From Clostridium cibarium (GTDB taxonomy: Bacteria; Bacillota; Clostridia; Clostridiales; Clostridiaceae): DNA of 64,000 bases. The DNA is taken from NCBI RefSeq assembly GCF_014836335.1, contig NZ_JACSRA010000008.1:102178-166177 (forward strand), in the 5' to 3' direction. Made by a program: the position numbers and the translations under genes. Below the pieces are notes generated by a model. It was given only the letters and a program-made list of their open reading frames with translations. It made no database searches and had not been told where the DNA came from. Numbering within the stretch: position 1 is the stretch's first letter; every line of letters starts with the position of its first letter. Below are positions 47,208 to 55,202 of the stretch, piece by piece.

Positions 47208-47465
47208 ATACTTATTCCTCCATATTAACATTCTCATATATCATTATAATTCCTATTGTGGAAAAAAAATATCCTAAACAAATGTTTTATATTTTTATAA
47301 TTCCCAATATATTATACAATATATTGCCTATGTTTCTAAAAAAATAAATGTACAATAAGCAAATCCCAATAAAAGATAAAGTTTAAATCAAATTACCTTT
47401 CACTGCAAATTGCTAATTGTACATTAAGTTCTATCTTATATAATTCAAATTATACCTACTTATTG

Positions 47466-48407
47466 TTATTTCATCTCAATTGCCTTTTTAACTTTTACCA
47501 CTATATCTGCAGATGTTAATCCATACGCTTTTAATAATTCACCTGGCTTTCCACTTTCACCAAAAACATCATTAACTCCTAATTTCAAAACTGGTACAGG
47601 AAATTCTTCAGATATCACTTCTGAAACAGCCGATCCTAGTCCTCCAATTATGCTATGTTCTTCTGCTGTAACTATTGCCTTAGTTTCTTTTGCTGCCCTA
47701 ATTATAAGTTCTTTATCTATTGGCTTAATAGTGTGTATATTTATTACTTTAGCCCTTATTCCTTCTTTTGCTAATATATCTTTCGCTTCTAAAGCTGCTT
47801 CTACCATAATCCCAGTAGCAATTATAGTAACATCAGTTCCTTCTGAAAGAGTAACACCCTTACCAATCTCAAATTTATATTTTTTTTCATCATTAACTGT
47901 TGCAACAGCCATTCTTCCTAACCTTACGTAACAAGGGCCTTTCACATTAGCTATAGCTTTTATAGCAGCCTCAGTTTCTACATCGTCTGCGGGATTTATT
48001 ACTATCATATTTGGTATGCTTCTCATAAGCGATATATCTTCAATAGCTTGGTGCGATGCTCCATCTTCACCAACTGTTAGCCCTGCATGAGTTGCACATA
48101 TCTTAACATTTAAATTAGGATAACAAATTGAGTTCCTAATTTGCTCAAAAGCTCTACCTGCTGCAAACATAGCAAAAGTACTAACAAAAGGTATCTTTCC
48201 ACATGTTGAAAGTCCTGCTGCAACCCCCATCATATTTGCTTCTGCAATTCCCATATTAAAAAATCTTTCTGGAGCAACAGTCTTAAAATTTGCTGTCTTC
48301 GTAGATTTTGAAAGATCTGCATCTAAAACCACTGCATTTTCATTTTCATTTGCTAGTTCTGCCAATGCTTTTCCATATGCTTCCCTAGTTGCTACTTTGT
48401 TTCCCAT
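47466..48407 (-). CDS. Transketolase, C-terminal subunit
   Basis: A 313-residue protein matching the pyrimidine-binding and C-terminal domains of transketolase: TREAYGKALAELANENENAVVLDADLSKS, GMAEANMMGVAAGLS with the catalytic Glu, and CATHAGLTVGEDGASHQAIED. It begins right after the N-terminal subunit gene (1-base contact), so the two halves make a split transketolase, as in many clostridia and archaea. It interconverts pentose phosphates in the non-oxidative branch. In some anaerobes such pairs sit in pentose or carbohydrate operons; none is here. Confidence 0.94.
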   Translation of the reverse strand: MGNKVATREAYGKALAELANENENAVVLDADLSKSTKTANFKTVAPERFFNMGIAEANMMGVAAGLSTCGKIPFVSTFAMFAAGRAFEQIRNSICYPNLNVKICATHAGLTVGEDGASHQAIEDISLMRSIPNMIVINPADDVETEAAIKAIANVKGPCYVRLGRMAVATVNDEKKYKFEIGKGVTLSEGTDVTIIATGIMVEAALEAKDILAKEGIRAKVINIHTIKPIDKELIIRAAKETKAIVTAEEHSIIGGLGSAVSEVISEEFPVPVLKLGVNDVFGESGKPGELLKAYGLTSADIVVKVKKAIEMK

Positions 48408-49231
48408 TATCTATCCCCTCCTAATTCTTTAATTGCCTTTTCACATTCTTCTCTATTTGGAGCTGTCCCATGCCAACTTGCTTCATTTTCCATGAAAGAA
48501 ACACCTTTGCCTTTTACAGTATTACATAATATAGCAGTTGGTTTATCCTTATATTTCTTAGCACTTTCTATAGATTCCAATATTTCGTCATAATTATGTC
48601 CATCTATAGTAATTACATTCCATCCAAAAGCTTCAAACTTCTTGTCAATAGGCGATGGATTCATTACCTTAGTTATATCTCCATCTATTTGTAATCCATT
48701 AAAATCTATAAATATAGTTAAATTATCTAATTTATAATGAGCTGCTGACATTGCAGCTTCCCATATTTGACCTTCTTCTAATTCTCCATCCCCTAAAACT
48801 GCATATACTCTATAACTCTTTTTATCCAATTTTGCAGCCAGAGCCATACCTACAGCAGCAGATGTTCCTTGTCCTAATGATCCTGTAGACATATCTACTC
48901 CTGGTACATCATTCATATTAGGATGTCCTTGCAATTTTGAACCTAACTTTCTCAAAGTAGTTAACTCTTTTGGATCAAAATACCCCCTTCTTGCAAGAGC
49001 ACTATATAATACTGGCGCTGCATGCCCTTTTGACAATACAAATCTATCTCTATTTTCATCTTTAGGATTTTCAGGATTAATGTTTAATTCATTAAAAAAT
49101 AATGTTGTAACAATATCAGTTGCTGATAGTGATCCTCCTGGATGCCCTGATCCTGATGCAGTTAACATTTCTATTATATCTTGCCTAATTTGTTTAGAAA
49201 TTTTAATTAATTCTTCTTTACTTTTCTTCAT
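48407..49231 (-). CDS. Transketolase, N-terminal (thiamine diphosphate-binding) subunit
   Basis: A 274-residue protein with the transketolase N-terminal signature GHPGGSLSATDIVT, KGHAAPVLYSALARRG, the ThDP/Mg site GDGELEEGQIWEA with DFNGLQIDG, and the substrate region GHNYDEI. It ends where the C-terminal subunit starts. Start ATG follows GGAGGATATTGCA. Confidence 0.94.
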   Translation of the reverse strand: MKKSKEELIKISKQIRQDIIEMLTASGSGHPGGSLSATDIVTTLFFNELNINPENPKDENRDRFVLSKGHAAPVLYSALARRGYFDPKELTTLRKLGSKLQGHPNMNDVPGVDMSTGSLGQGTSAAVGMALAAKLDKKSYRVYAVLGDGELEEGQIWEAAMSAAHYKLDNLTIFIDFNGLQIDGDITKVMNPSPIDKKFEAFGWNVITIDGHNYDEILESIESAKKYKDKPTAILCNTVKGKGVSFMENEASWHGTAPNREECEKAIKELGGDR

Positions 49232-49521
49232 TGCAATATCCTCCTAAAAAATTCTGTATAATATATTCTCTATTTTTTCCCTAAATTAATAATATTATTT
49301 TAACATAAATAAATCTGTTTGAATACTCTAATCCAATTATTATGATCACTTTTTAATGTAAACATTTTATATAGTATATACTTTTATTTAATTGTGATAC
49401 TCTTTATGCATTTTATTAAAAATAATTATACCAAAGTTAATATGTAATTCACGGAAATAATTTATAAATAAAAAAATCGAGATAGATTTCTATCTCGACC
49501 ATCTTTTTAGCTTGTACTTAT
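49232..49521. other. Intergenic stretch with no gene seen
   Basis: AT-rich sequence between mazF and the transketolase operon. It holds the mazF terminator at its left end and probably the tkt promoter; no ORF or RNA motif was recognised. Confidence 0.6.
49469..49499 (-). terminator. Terminator of the acpS-mazF gene group
   Basis: Minus-strand TCGAGATAG pairs with CTATCTCGA and is followed by seven T, 23 bases after mazF. Confidence 0.9.
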
Positions 49522-49875
49522 TTACCCTAAACTTAAACTAATTAGTAATGCTTTATTTACCTTTATCATATCACTTTCAGTCATATGTCCTATTTTTTCC
49601 TTCAACCTTTTTTTATCGAGGGTTCTTATTTGTTCTAAAAGCACTACAGAATCCCTATTCAGCCCATATTCTTCAGATGATATTTCTACATGAGTAGGTA
49701 ATTTGGCCTTATTAATCTGTGATGTTATTGCTGCTACAATCACTGTTGGACTATATCTATTGCCAATGTCATTTTGCATTATTATCACAGGTCTGATTCC
49801 TCCCTGTTCTGAGCCTATTACCGGACTTAAATCAGCATAAAAAATATCTCCTCTTTTTACTACCATAGTCGTCAT
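49522..49875 (-). CDS. mazF: MazF/EndoA family mRNA interferase toxin
   Basis: A 117-residue protein; the ATG at 49875 was chosen as it directly follows the antitoxin stop, and an ATG 9 codons earlier overlaps the antitoxin. It has the MazF signature [32 protein letters not shown] and [10 protein letters not shown], with [13 protein letters not shown] [12 protein letters not shown]. It cuts mRNA at short specific sites and is held by the MazE partner upstream. Clostridial relatives have U-rich five-base specificities, but the target here is not readable. Confidence 0.95.
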   Translation of the reverse strand: MTTMVVKRGDIFYADLSPVIGSEQGGIRPVIIMQNDIGNRYSPTVIVAAITSQINKAKLPTHVEISSEEYGLNRDSVVLLEQIRTLDKKRLKEKIGHMTESDMIKVNKALLISLSLG

Positions 49876-49883
49876 TTGAAAAA

Positions 49884-50117
49884 TCACACTCCGCAAAGCC
49901 ATGTCTCATAATTTTTAATATCAGCTAGTTCACTTTCATTATCAATTGCAAGTTGTAAGTTTATTTGGCCCATCTCTATATATCCATTTCTCATTGATTC
50001 AAAATCTTCCAAGGATTTTTTTTCTTCATTACATTGTATTAGATTACCATCAAATAATGACCTACTTTTTACACTTTGCACTTCTTTTTTTGTTTTTGAT
50101 TCCCATGACGATGACAT
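49884..50117 (-). CDS. MazE-like antitoxin
   Basis: A 77-residue protein with the ATG at 50117 behind GGAGGGAAAGAT; 17 upstream codons are excluded. The N-terminal part is Ser/Lys-rich, and the rest is acidic ([31 protein letters not shown]), the usual build of clostridial MazE/EndoAI partners that wrap the toxin with the C-terminal tail. It precedes mazF by eight bases. The gap from here to the lipoprotein-like gene (50118-50377) has no gene, where alr would be expected. Confidence 0.85.
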   Translation of the reverse strand: MSSSWESKTKKEVQSVKSRSLFDGNLIQCNEEKKSLEDFESMRNGYIEMGQINLQLAIDNESELADIKNYETWLCGV

Positions 50118-50377
50118 ATCTTTCCCTCCTGGTAGTAAGAGTTTATGTATAATTAAATTATATTGCAAATAATGTCAACATGTCAAAGGGTTTGATGATC
50201 TTTTTCCTATTTTTACAAAATATTTATTTAGTAATGCATAATATTTCTTTATGATAAATTAATTAATCATATTTTAAATAGTTTCTACCACTTCCAGCCA
50301 TCACTTTATCTATTCTAGCCAATATTAATTACAGACTTTATTTTTGTCTCACTTTATATCTCTCATATGTTCATTTA

Positions 50378-50980
50378 TCAAAATAGTTCTGTATCCATTT
50401 CTTCTGTATATCTAAAATCTTTGTAAACAATTGTTAACTTTTCATCTCCGTTTATATCATAAACTTTTGTTACCATAGGACTTTTGTCTTTTTTGTTTAT
50501 ATATAACTTAGCCGAATTCATGTGACTATTCTTAAAAGGAAGAGCAATTTCTACCTCCAAATATTTTATATCCCCCCATTCTTCTGCATTTTCTTCAACA
50601 TTTTTGATCTCATTTGATAGCAAATTACTAGTAAATGCTAATGTATAAACTTCATCTAAATCTCCATCAATCTTATATTCATCCCCATTATCATTCATGT
50701 TAATATAGCCATCTTTATAAATCTTAACTCTTTCTTGACCAAATTCTATTCTCATCCCTCGTTCTTTAAAATAATAAATATTTGCCTCATCTTTATATTC
50801 TCCCTTAGTATTCTTTATTATATATTCAACTTTTGAAGAATATGATTTCGCATTTTTCACAGATTCAAGTATCTCTTCATTTGTTGGGTAATATAAATGT
50901 CTAAAAATAATAACTAATATTATTGAAATGAACGGTATTATTAATAAAAATAATAATATATTGTTTTTTTTTATTTCCAC
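50378..50980 (-). CDS. YdcC/GerS-like LolA-fold membrane protein
   Basis: A 200-residue protein with a GTG start at 50980 behind GGAGG. It has one N-terminal hydrophobic helix (about 8-26) without a clear lipobox Cys, then a beta-rich region in which strands such as SSKVEYIIKNTKGEYKDEANIYYFK and MRIEFGQERVKIYKDG resemble the LolA/LppX fold of YdcC of Bacillus and GerS of C. difficile. The position supports this: in Bacillus the order is acpS, ydcC, alr, mazEF. It lies on the same strand, and the alr gene is missing between it and mazE. Confidence 0.75.
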   Translation of the reverse strand: MEIKKNNILLFLLIIPFISIILVIIFRHLYYPTNEEILESVKNAKSYSSKVEYIIKNTKGEYKDEANIYYFKERGMRIEFGQERVKIYKDGYINMNDNGDEYKIDGDLDEVYTLAFTSNLLSNEIKNVEENAEEWGDIKYLEVEIALPFKNSHMNSAKLYINKKDKSPMVTKVYDINGDEKLTIVYKDFRYTEEMDTELF

Positions 50981-51044
50981 CTTCGCAGATCCTCCAATTA
51001 AAATTACTCATTAATACTAATATTATTTCATCAGAGGAATTATT

Positions 51045-52544
51045 CTATTTTATTAACATATATTCCATAGTTTTAGGAATTTCCTCGATAATGTCTCTTG
51101 CATTAACAACATATCTCTCCTTACCTAAAACATCTCCAATCATTCCATGCATATAACAACCTAACTTGGCAGAATCAAATAGGCTTATTTTTTGGGCTAT
51201 CAATGCTCCAATTATTCCCGAAAGACAATCTCCCATTCCTCCAGACGCCATCTTACTACTTCCTGTATTGTTTATTACTACCAAGTCACCATCTGAAATA
51301 ATAGTGTTGTATCCTTTTAACACAGTTATAATTCCATATTTTTTCGAATAACTTCTGCAAATATCAATTCTATTTGCCTCGACATATTGAATACTTTTTC
51401 TGATCAATCTAGACATTTCTCCTGGATGAGGGGTAAATATCCCTCTTCCACATATACTATCTAATAGCTTAACATCTTCACCTATTATACTTATTGCATC
51501 TGCATCTACTAAAATAGGGCATTTGCTATTAAATATACAGTTTCTTAACATGTCCTTATTGCTACTACCATTTCCAAGCCCAGGTCCACAAACTATAACG
51601 TCTGCCTGCTTTATCAGTTCATCTACTCTATCTTTATCATCATAACAAACAGTCATAGATTCAACTAATTTGCCTGCAAGTATCGGCTGTATATCTTTTT
51701 CTATTAATAATGTTACAAGCCCAGCCCCTGTTCTTACCGCTGCCTCAGTAACCAAATAGGCAGCTCCTGTAAATCCACACCTTCCAGCTAAAATTAAAAC
51801 TCTTCCATAGTTGCCTTTATGCCCATACAAATTTCTTTCTGGTATCATTTTTCTATATTGAGCATTATCTAATATTTTAATGCCTTCACTAAACTTCTCC
51901 TTAACATTATTCGGTATACCTATTTTTACAATGGTAATTCCCCCCAAATAATTTTTCACTCCTGAATTAAAATATCCTTTTTTCAGTACTTCAACCACAA
52001 ACGTTTCATTGGCTTTTATTGATGCATTGAGCACTTCTCCAGTATCACCATCAAGTCCAGATGGATTGTCAATTGATATAACATAATTTGCATTTTCATT
52101 TATAAATTCAATTAACTTGAGTATTACTCCCTCAACTCGTCTATTAATTCCACTTCCCAAAATTGCATCAACTAAAATATCTTCATATTTTACTTTGCTT
52201 TGAACTTTGATTATATCTTGTTCACTATTTATAATTTCTATTTCAGCCATCATTTTTACTAATATCTCATAATTAACTTTAAATTCAAAACTGCTTTTTT
52301 TTAGGTCTCCAACCACATAAATCTTAACTTCTTTTTCTTTTATTATCAATTTTCTAGCTATTGCAAGACCATCTCCGCCATTATTTCCAGTACCGCAAAA
52401 AAACACAAATTTATTTCCTTTATTAATCATATTGCAAGCCATTTCATGTGCAGCATTCTCCATTAAAATAATAGACGGAATTCCAATTTCATCAATTGTA
52501 TACTGATCTAATTCCTTAGCATTTTTTACTGATAAAACTTCCAC
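51045..52544 (-). CDS. nnr: Bifunctional NAD(P)HX epimerase/dehydratase
   Basis: A 499-residue fusion. The N-terminal YjeF domain (1-210) with VFFCGTGNNGGDGLAIARKL is the NAD(P)HX epimerase (NnrE), and the C-terminal YjeF/carbohydrate kinase-like domain with HKGNYGRVLILAGRCGFTGAAYL, ADAISII and GSSKMASGGMGDCLSGIIGAL is the ADP/ATP-dependent dehydratase (NnrD). Together they repair hydrated nicotinamide cofactors. GTG start at 52544 after GAGGTGAGATAA. It lies directly after acpS, an arrangement widespread in Firmicutes. Confidence 0.95.
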   Translation of the reverse strand: MEVLSVKNAKELDQYTIDEIGIPSIILMENAAHEMACNMINKGNKFVFFCGTGNNGGDGLAIARKLIIKEKEVKIYVVGDLKKSSFEFKVNYEILVKMMAEIEIINSEQDIIKVQSKVKYEDILVDAILGSGINRRVEGVILKLIEFINENANYVISIDNPSGLDGDTGEVLNASIKANETFVVEVLKKGYFNSGVKNYLGGITIVKIGIPNNVKEKFSEGIKILDNAQYRKMIPERNLYGHKGNYGRVLILAGRCGFTGAAYLVTEAAVRTGAGLVTLLIEKDIQPILAGKLVESMTVCYDDKDRVDELIKQADVIVCGPGLGNGSSNKDMLRNCIFNSKCPILVDADAISIIGEDVKLLDSICGRGIFTPHPGEMSRLIRKSIQYVEANRIDICRSYSKKYGIITVLKGYNTIISDGDLVVINNTGSSKMASGGMGDCLSGIIGALIAQKISLFDSAKLGCYMHGMIGDVLGKERYVVNARDIIEEIPKTMEYMLIK

Positions 52545-52919
52545 TTATCTCACCTCTTCAATCACTACAAATGCTATGGCATCCTCACTTGTATGTGATA
52601 TAGAAACATGTATTTTGCAATTATCAAGACAGTACTTCTCTGTAATTTTGTCATTAATACCCACACTAGGCTTTCCTAAATCATCATGAATTACTTCTAT
52701 ATCTTGTAATCCAAATCCTCTAAACCCAGTTCCAAGAGCTTTACTTACTGCCTCTTTAACTGCAAAAATACCAGCAAGACTCTCTGAATTATTTTTTTTT
52801 GTTTTATAATAACATATCTCTAAATATGTAAATGCCCCTTCTAAAAACCTGGGCGTCCTATTAATTATCTTTTCTATTCTTTCTATCTTTACAATATCAG
52901 TACCTATTCCCCTTATCAT
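52545..52919 (-). CDS. acpS: Holo-[acyl-carrier-protein] synthase
   Basis: A 124-residue AcpS; the ATG at 52919 has AAAGGTG six bases upstream, the longer frame by three codons was dropped. It has GIGTDIVKIERIEK with the Mg-binding Asp, AGIFAVKEAVSKALGTGFRG, and HVSISHTSEDAIAFVV. It transfers phosphopantetheine to ACP. It leads the acpS-nnr operon. Confidence 0.96.
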   Translation of the reverse strand: MIRGIGTDIVKIERIEKIINRTPRFLEGAFTYLEICYYKTKKNNSESLAGIFAVKEAVSKALGTGFRGFGLQDIEVIHDDLGKPSVGINDKITEKYCLDNCKIHVSISHTSEDAIAFVVIEEVR

Positions 52920-52983
52920 ATGCATCACCTTTCTAATATTGTATATTATATCAAACTTTCTATATTCTGATACTATACAATAT

Positions 52984-53280
52984 TTATACTAAGCATGAAC
53001 TACTATCCATATATTCTCCAATTACATCTACTAAGTGTATAGGCGATACTTCATTTCTCGATAATATACTCAATATTTGAAATACCCACTCCTTTTTTGA
53101 CGAAATATGTTTTACCTCTTCTCTAACACATCTAGTAATTATGCCTTCACTTTTATCTTCTCTTATGACTTCTATCCCATATTCCTTGATTCCATCTAAT
53201 AAGTCTTCTGTTATTCTATAAATATACTTTCTTTCACTATTGTGTGAATATTGAGTTGTAACCTCTCTATTTAATAACAT
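52984..53280 (-). CDS. Small conserved clostridial protein (DUF6514-like)
   Basis: A 98-residue protein with ATG at 53280 after AAAAGGAGATGGGAGA. The central pattern RKYIYRITEDLLDGIKEYGIEVIRED followed by ISSKKEWVFQILSILSRNEVSPIHLVDVIGEYM fits a short clostridial family I recall as DUF6514, found in Clostridium. The C-terminus carries one Cys. No function is known. It stands immediately upstream of acpS and may be co-transcribed. Confidence 0.65.
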   Translation of the reverse strand: MLLNREVTTQYSHNSERKYIYRITEDLLDGIKEYGIEVIREDKSEGIITRCVREEVKHISSKKEWVFQILSILSRNEVSPIHLVDVIGEYMDSSSCLV

Positions 53281-53878
53281 TCTCCCATCTCCTTTTATTT
53301 TTTCTCCCTTTTATAAATTAATATTATCATACCCAATAAGAAAACATTGTCAAAGGCTGTCCTCTTTTTCTAAAAATTATTATTTATTTAATGACATAAA
53401 AAAACTTATTATACCTTTCTTCTTTTTTAACTTTCTATTTTCAATTAATCTAGATATTGATATATGTCGATTCATAGGTTATTATTACTTAATTTAATAA
53501 ATTAACTTTCTAAATTTCATATATGTTATCCCACTTGTAAATTACTTTCTCAGCAAGTTTTATTGAACAGTATAAAAACATATATTTCTTATTTATATAA
53601 GTTATATTCCATTATCTCTTATCAAACCAATTTAATTTTCTTATGAAACCAAAAACTTCTTATTTTAGTATTTCAAAATATACTTATAAACAAAAAAATT
53701 TAAGGGAAATAAAAAAACAAGCTATTACAGCCTGCTTTTTTATTTCCCTTAAACCTCTCAAATATACCACATTTGAAACATGAATACGTTATCATTCACA
53801 GTTTAATTATAGCACATTTATTTAAAATATCAATGTTTTATCCTTTGTTTTTCATATTATATTAGAATGCAGTTTTAT
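53281..53878. other. Long AT-rich intergenic region, no gene seen
   Basis: Nearly 600 bases between the DUF6514-like gene and ssb. Apart from the long palindrome at 53699-53753, nothing with coding or RNA-gene structure was recognised. Confidence 0.6.
53699..53753. terminator. Terminator within a long perfect inverted repeat downstream of ssb
   Basis: 18-base perfect arms TTTAAGGGAAATAAAAAA and complement (53699-53716 with 53736-53753) enclose a smaller stem CAGGCT with AGCTTG. On the minus strand the inner stem is followed by seven T, so it terminates ssb, and the outer arms make the signal work in both directions. Confidence 0.75.
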
Positions 53879-54232
53879 TTATTGATCATTTGTAGCCTCA
53901 TCACTCTCGTTTCTTCTTCCCCCAACAAATTTGAAATCTTCTGCAATAACTTCAGCAATATATTTTTTATTTCCTTCTTTATCTTCGTAGCTTCCTGTTC
54001 GTAATCTTCCGCTTAAGCTAATATAATTGCCCTTTTTTAAATATTTACATACTACCTCGGCTTTTTTACCCCAAACTGTTACTGGAATTAAATCTGCTTT
54101 CCTAGTCCCATCTGGGGATTTAAAATTTCTATCGACAGCAACTATGAACTTTGTAAATACTTTATCTCCAGCCTCTACAGTTCTAAGTTCAGGATCTTTT
54201 ATAAGTCTTCCTAATATAATTATTTTGTTCAT
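53879..54232 (-). CDS. Single-stranded DNA-binding protein, short secondary SSB
   Basis: A 117-residue OB-fold SSB (NKIIILGRLIKDPELRT, then FIVAVDRNF, PVTVWGKKAEVVCKYLKKGNYISLSGRL and EVIAEDFKFVGGRR). It ends NESDEATNDQ, so the usual conserved acidic tip ending in IPF, which recruits repair and replication proteins, is missing. The position, alone beside a BrkB-type gene and away from rpsF-rpsR, also marks it as a second SSB rather than the replication one. The ATG follows CAGGAGGTGTTAAC. Confidence 0.93.
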   Translation of the reverse strand: MNKIIILGRLIKDPELRTVEAGDKVFTKFIVAVDRNFKSPDGTRKADLIPVTVWGKKAEVVCKYLKKGNYISLSGRLRTGSYEDKEGNKKYIAEVIAEDFKFVGGRRNESDEATNDQ

Positions 54233-54301
54233 GTTAACACCTCCTGAATATTTTCATTTTAAGTGTTTCCATGAACAAAGATTAATATTCAACTATTTTT
54301 C

Positions 54302-55150
54302 CTATTTATTTAATTTTTTTATTCTTTGCCTATTTATATCTAAAACCGAATTAATTTCTACCCCAAACATGAAAATTATAGACGACAAAAATAACCATAT
54401 CATTAAAATAAATACTGCAGCTAAACTCCCATAAAACTTCGAATAATTGTTATAATTATTAATATAGAATGAAAAAACAATTGAAATCATCAACCACCCT
54501 ATAGTACTAAAAATAGCTCCTGGCAAAACTTCTTTCCATTTTAACATTTTAGATGGTGTATATCTATATATTGCTGCAAATACAAAAATTAAAACAAAAA
54601 TAATTACTCCATATCTTAACACATTCCATATAACTCCTATAACTTCTTTAAGAGGTAGCATTTCTATTAGATGGTTTCCAATAACTCTTCCGAACACCAA
54701 TGAAGCCAATGCCATTAGAACTGTTAATGCTAATGCTATAGTACTAATAAATGATACCATTGCTCTTCTTATATAGGTTCTTTCATCATGTATATTATAA
54801 GCCTTATTAATCCCTTTCATTACAGCTCTAAATCCTGATGATGCTGTCCATACGGCTAATATAATTGATATTCCCAATAAACCTGTGTTTTGTGATCCAA
54901 GAACCTCTAATATTGTAGTTTCTGTAAGTTCCATTACCGATATTGGTAATATAGTTCTCAATCCCTCTAGAACCTCCTTAGAATTTAGATGAATAAATCC
55001 AACCAGTGTAAGCAAAAACATTATGAATGGAAAAAATGAAAGAACTAAATAGTATGCCAATTGTGATGCTAGAGCAAATATATCATCTCTTTTTACCTTA
55101 ACTATTAAGTGTATTAGTAAATCCATTTTGGAGTTTTTTTCATTATTCAT
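54302..55150 (-). CDS. YihY/BrkB family membrane protein
   Basis: A 282-residue protein with about six membrane helices. It has the family features KRDDIFALASQLAYYLVLSFFPFIMFLLTLVG at the N-terminus, SSGFRAVMKGINKAYN, and near the C-terminus WKEVLPGAIFSTIGWLMISIVFSFYINNYNNYSKFYGSLAAVFILMIWL in outline. Once annotated as ribonuclease BN by mistake; the true function is unknown, probably transport. No neighbour explains it. Confidence 0.9.
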   Translation of the reverse strand: MNNEKNSKMDLLIHLIVKVKRDDIFALASQLAYYLVLSFFPFIMFLLTLVGFIHLNSKEVLEGLRTILPISVMELTETTILEVLGSQNTGLLGISIILAVWTASSGFRAVMKGINKAYNIHDERTYIRRAMVSFISTIALALTVLMALASLVFGRVIGNHLIEMLPLKEVIGVIWNVLRYGVIIFVLIFVFAAIYRYTPSKMLKWKEVLPGAIFSTIGWLMISIVFSFYINNYNNYSKFYGSLAAVFILMIWLFLSSIIFMFGVEINSVLDINRQRIKKLNK

Positions 55151-55202
55151 ATAATCACCAATCTATCCTTTTATTACTTTTTTTATTTTATGCTATTATT
55201 CT

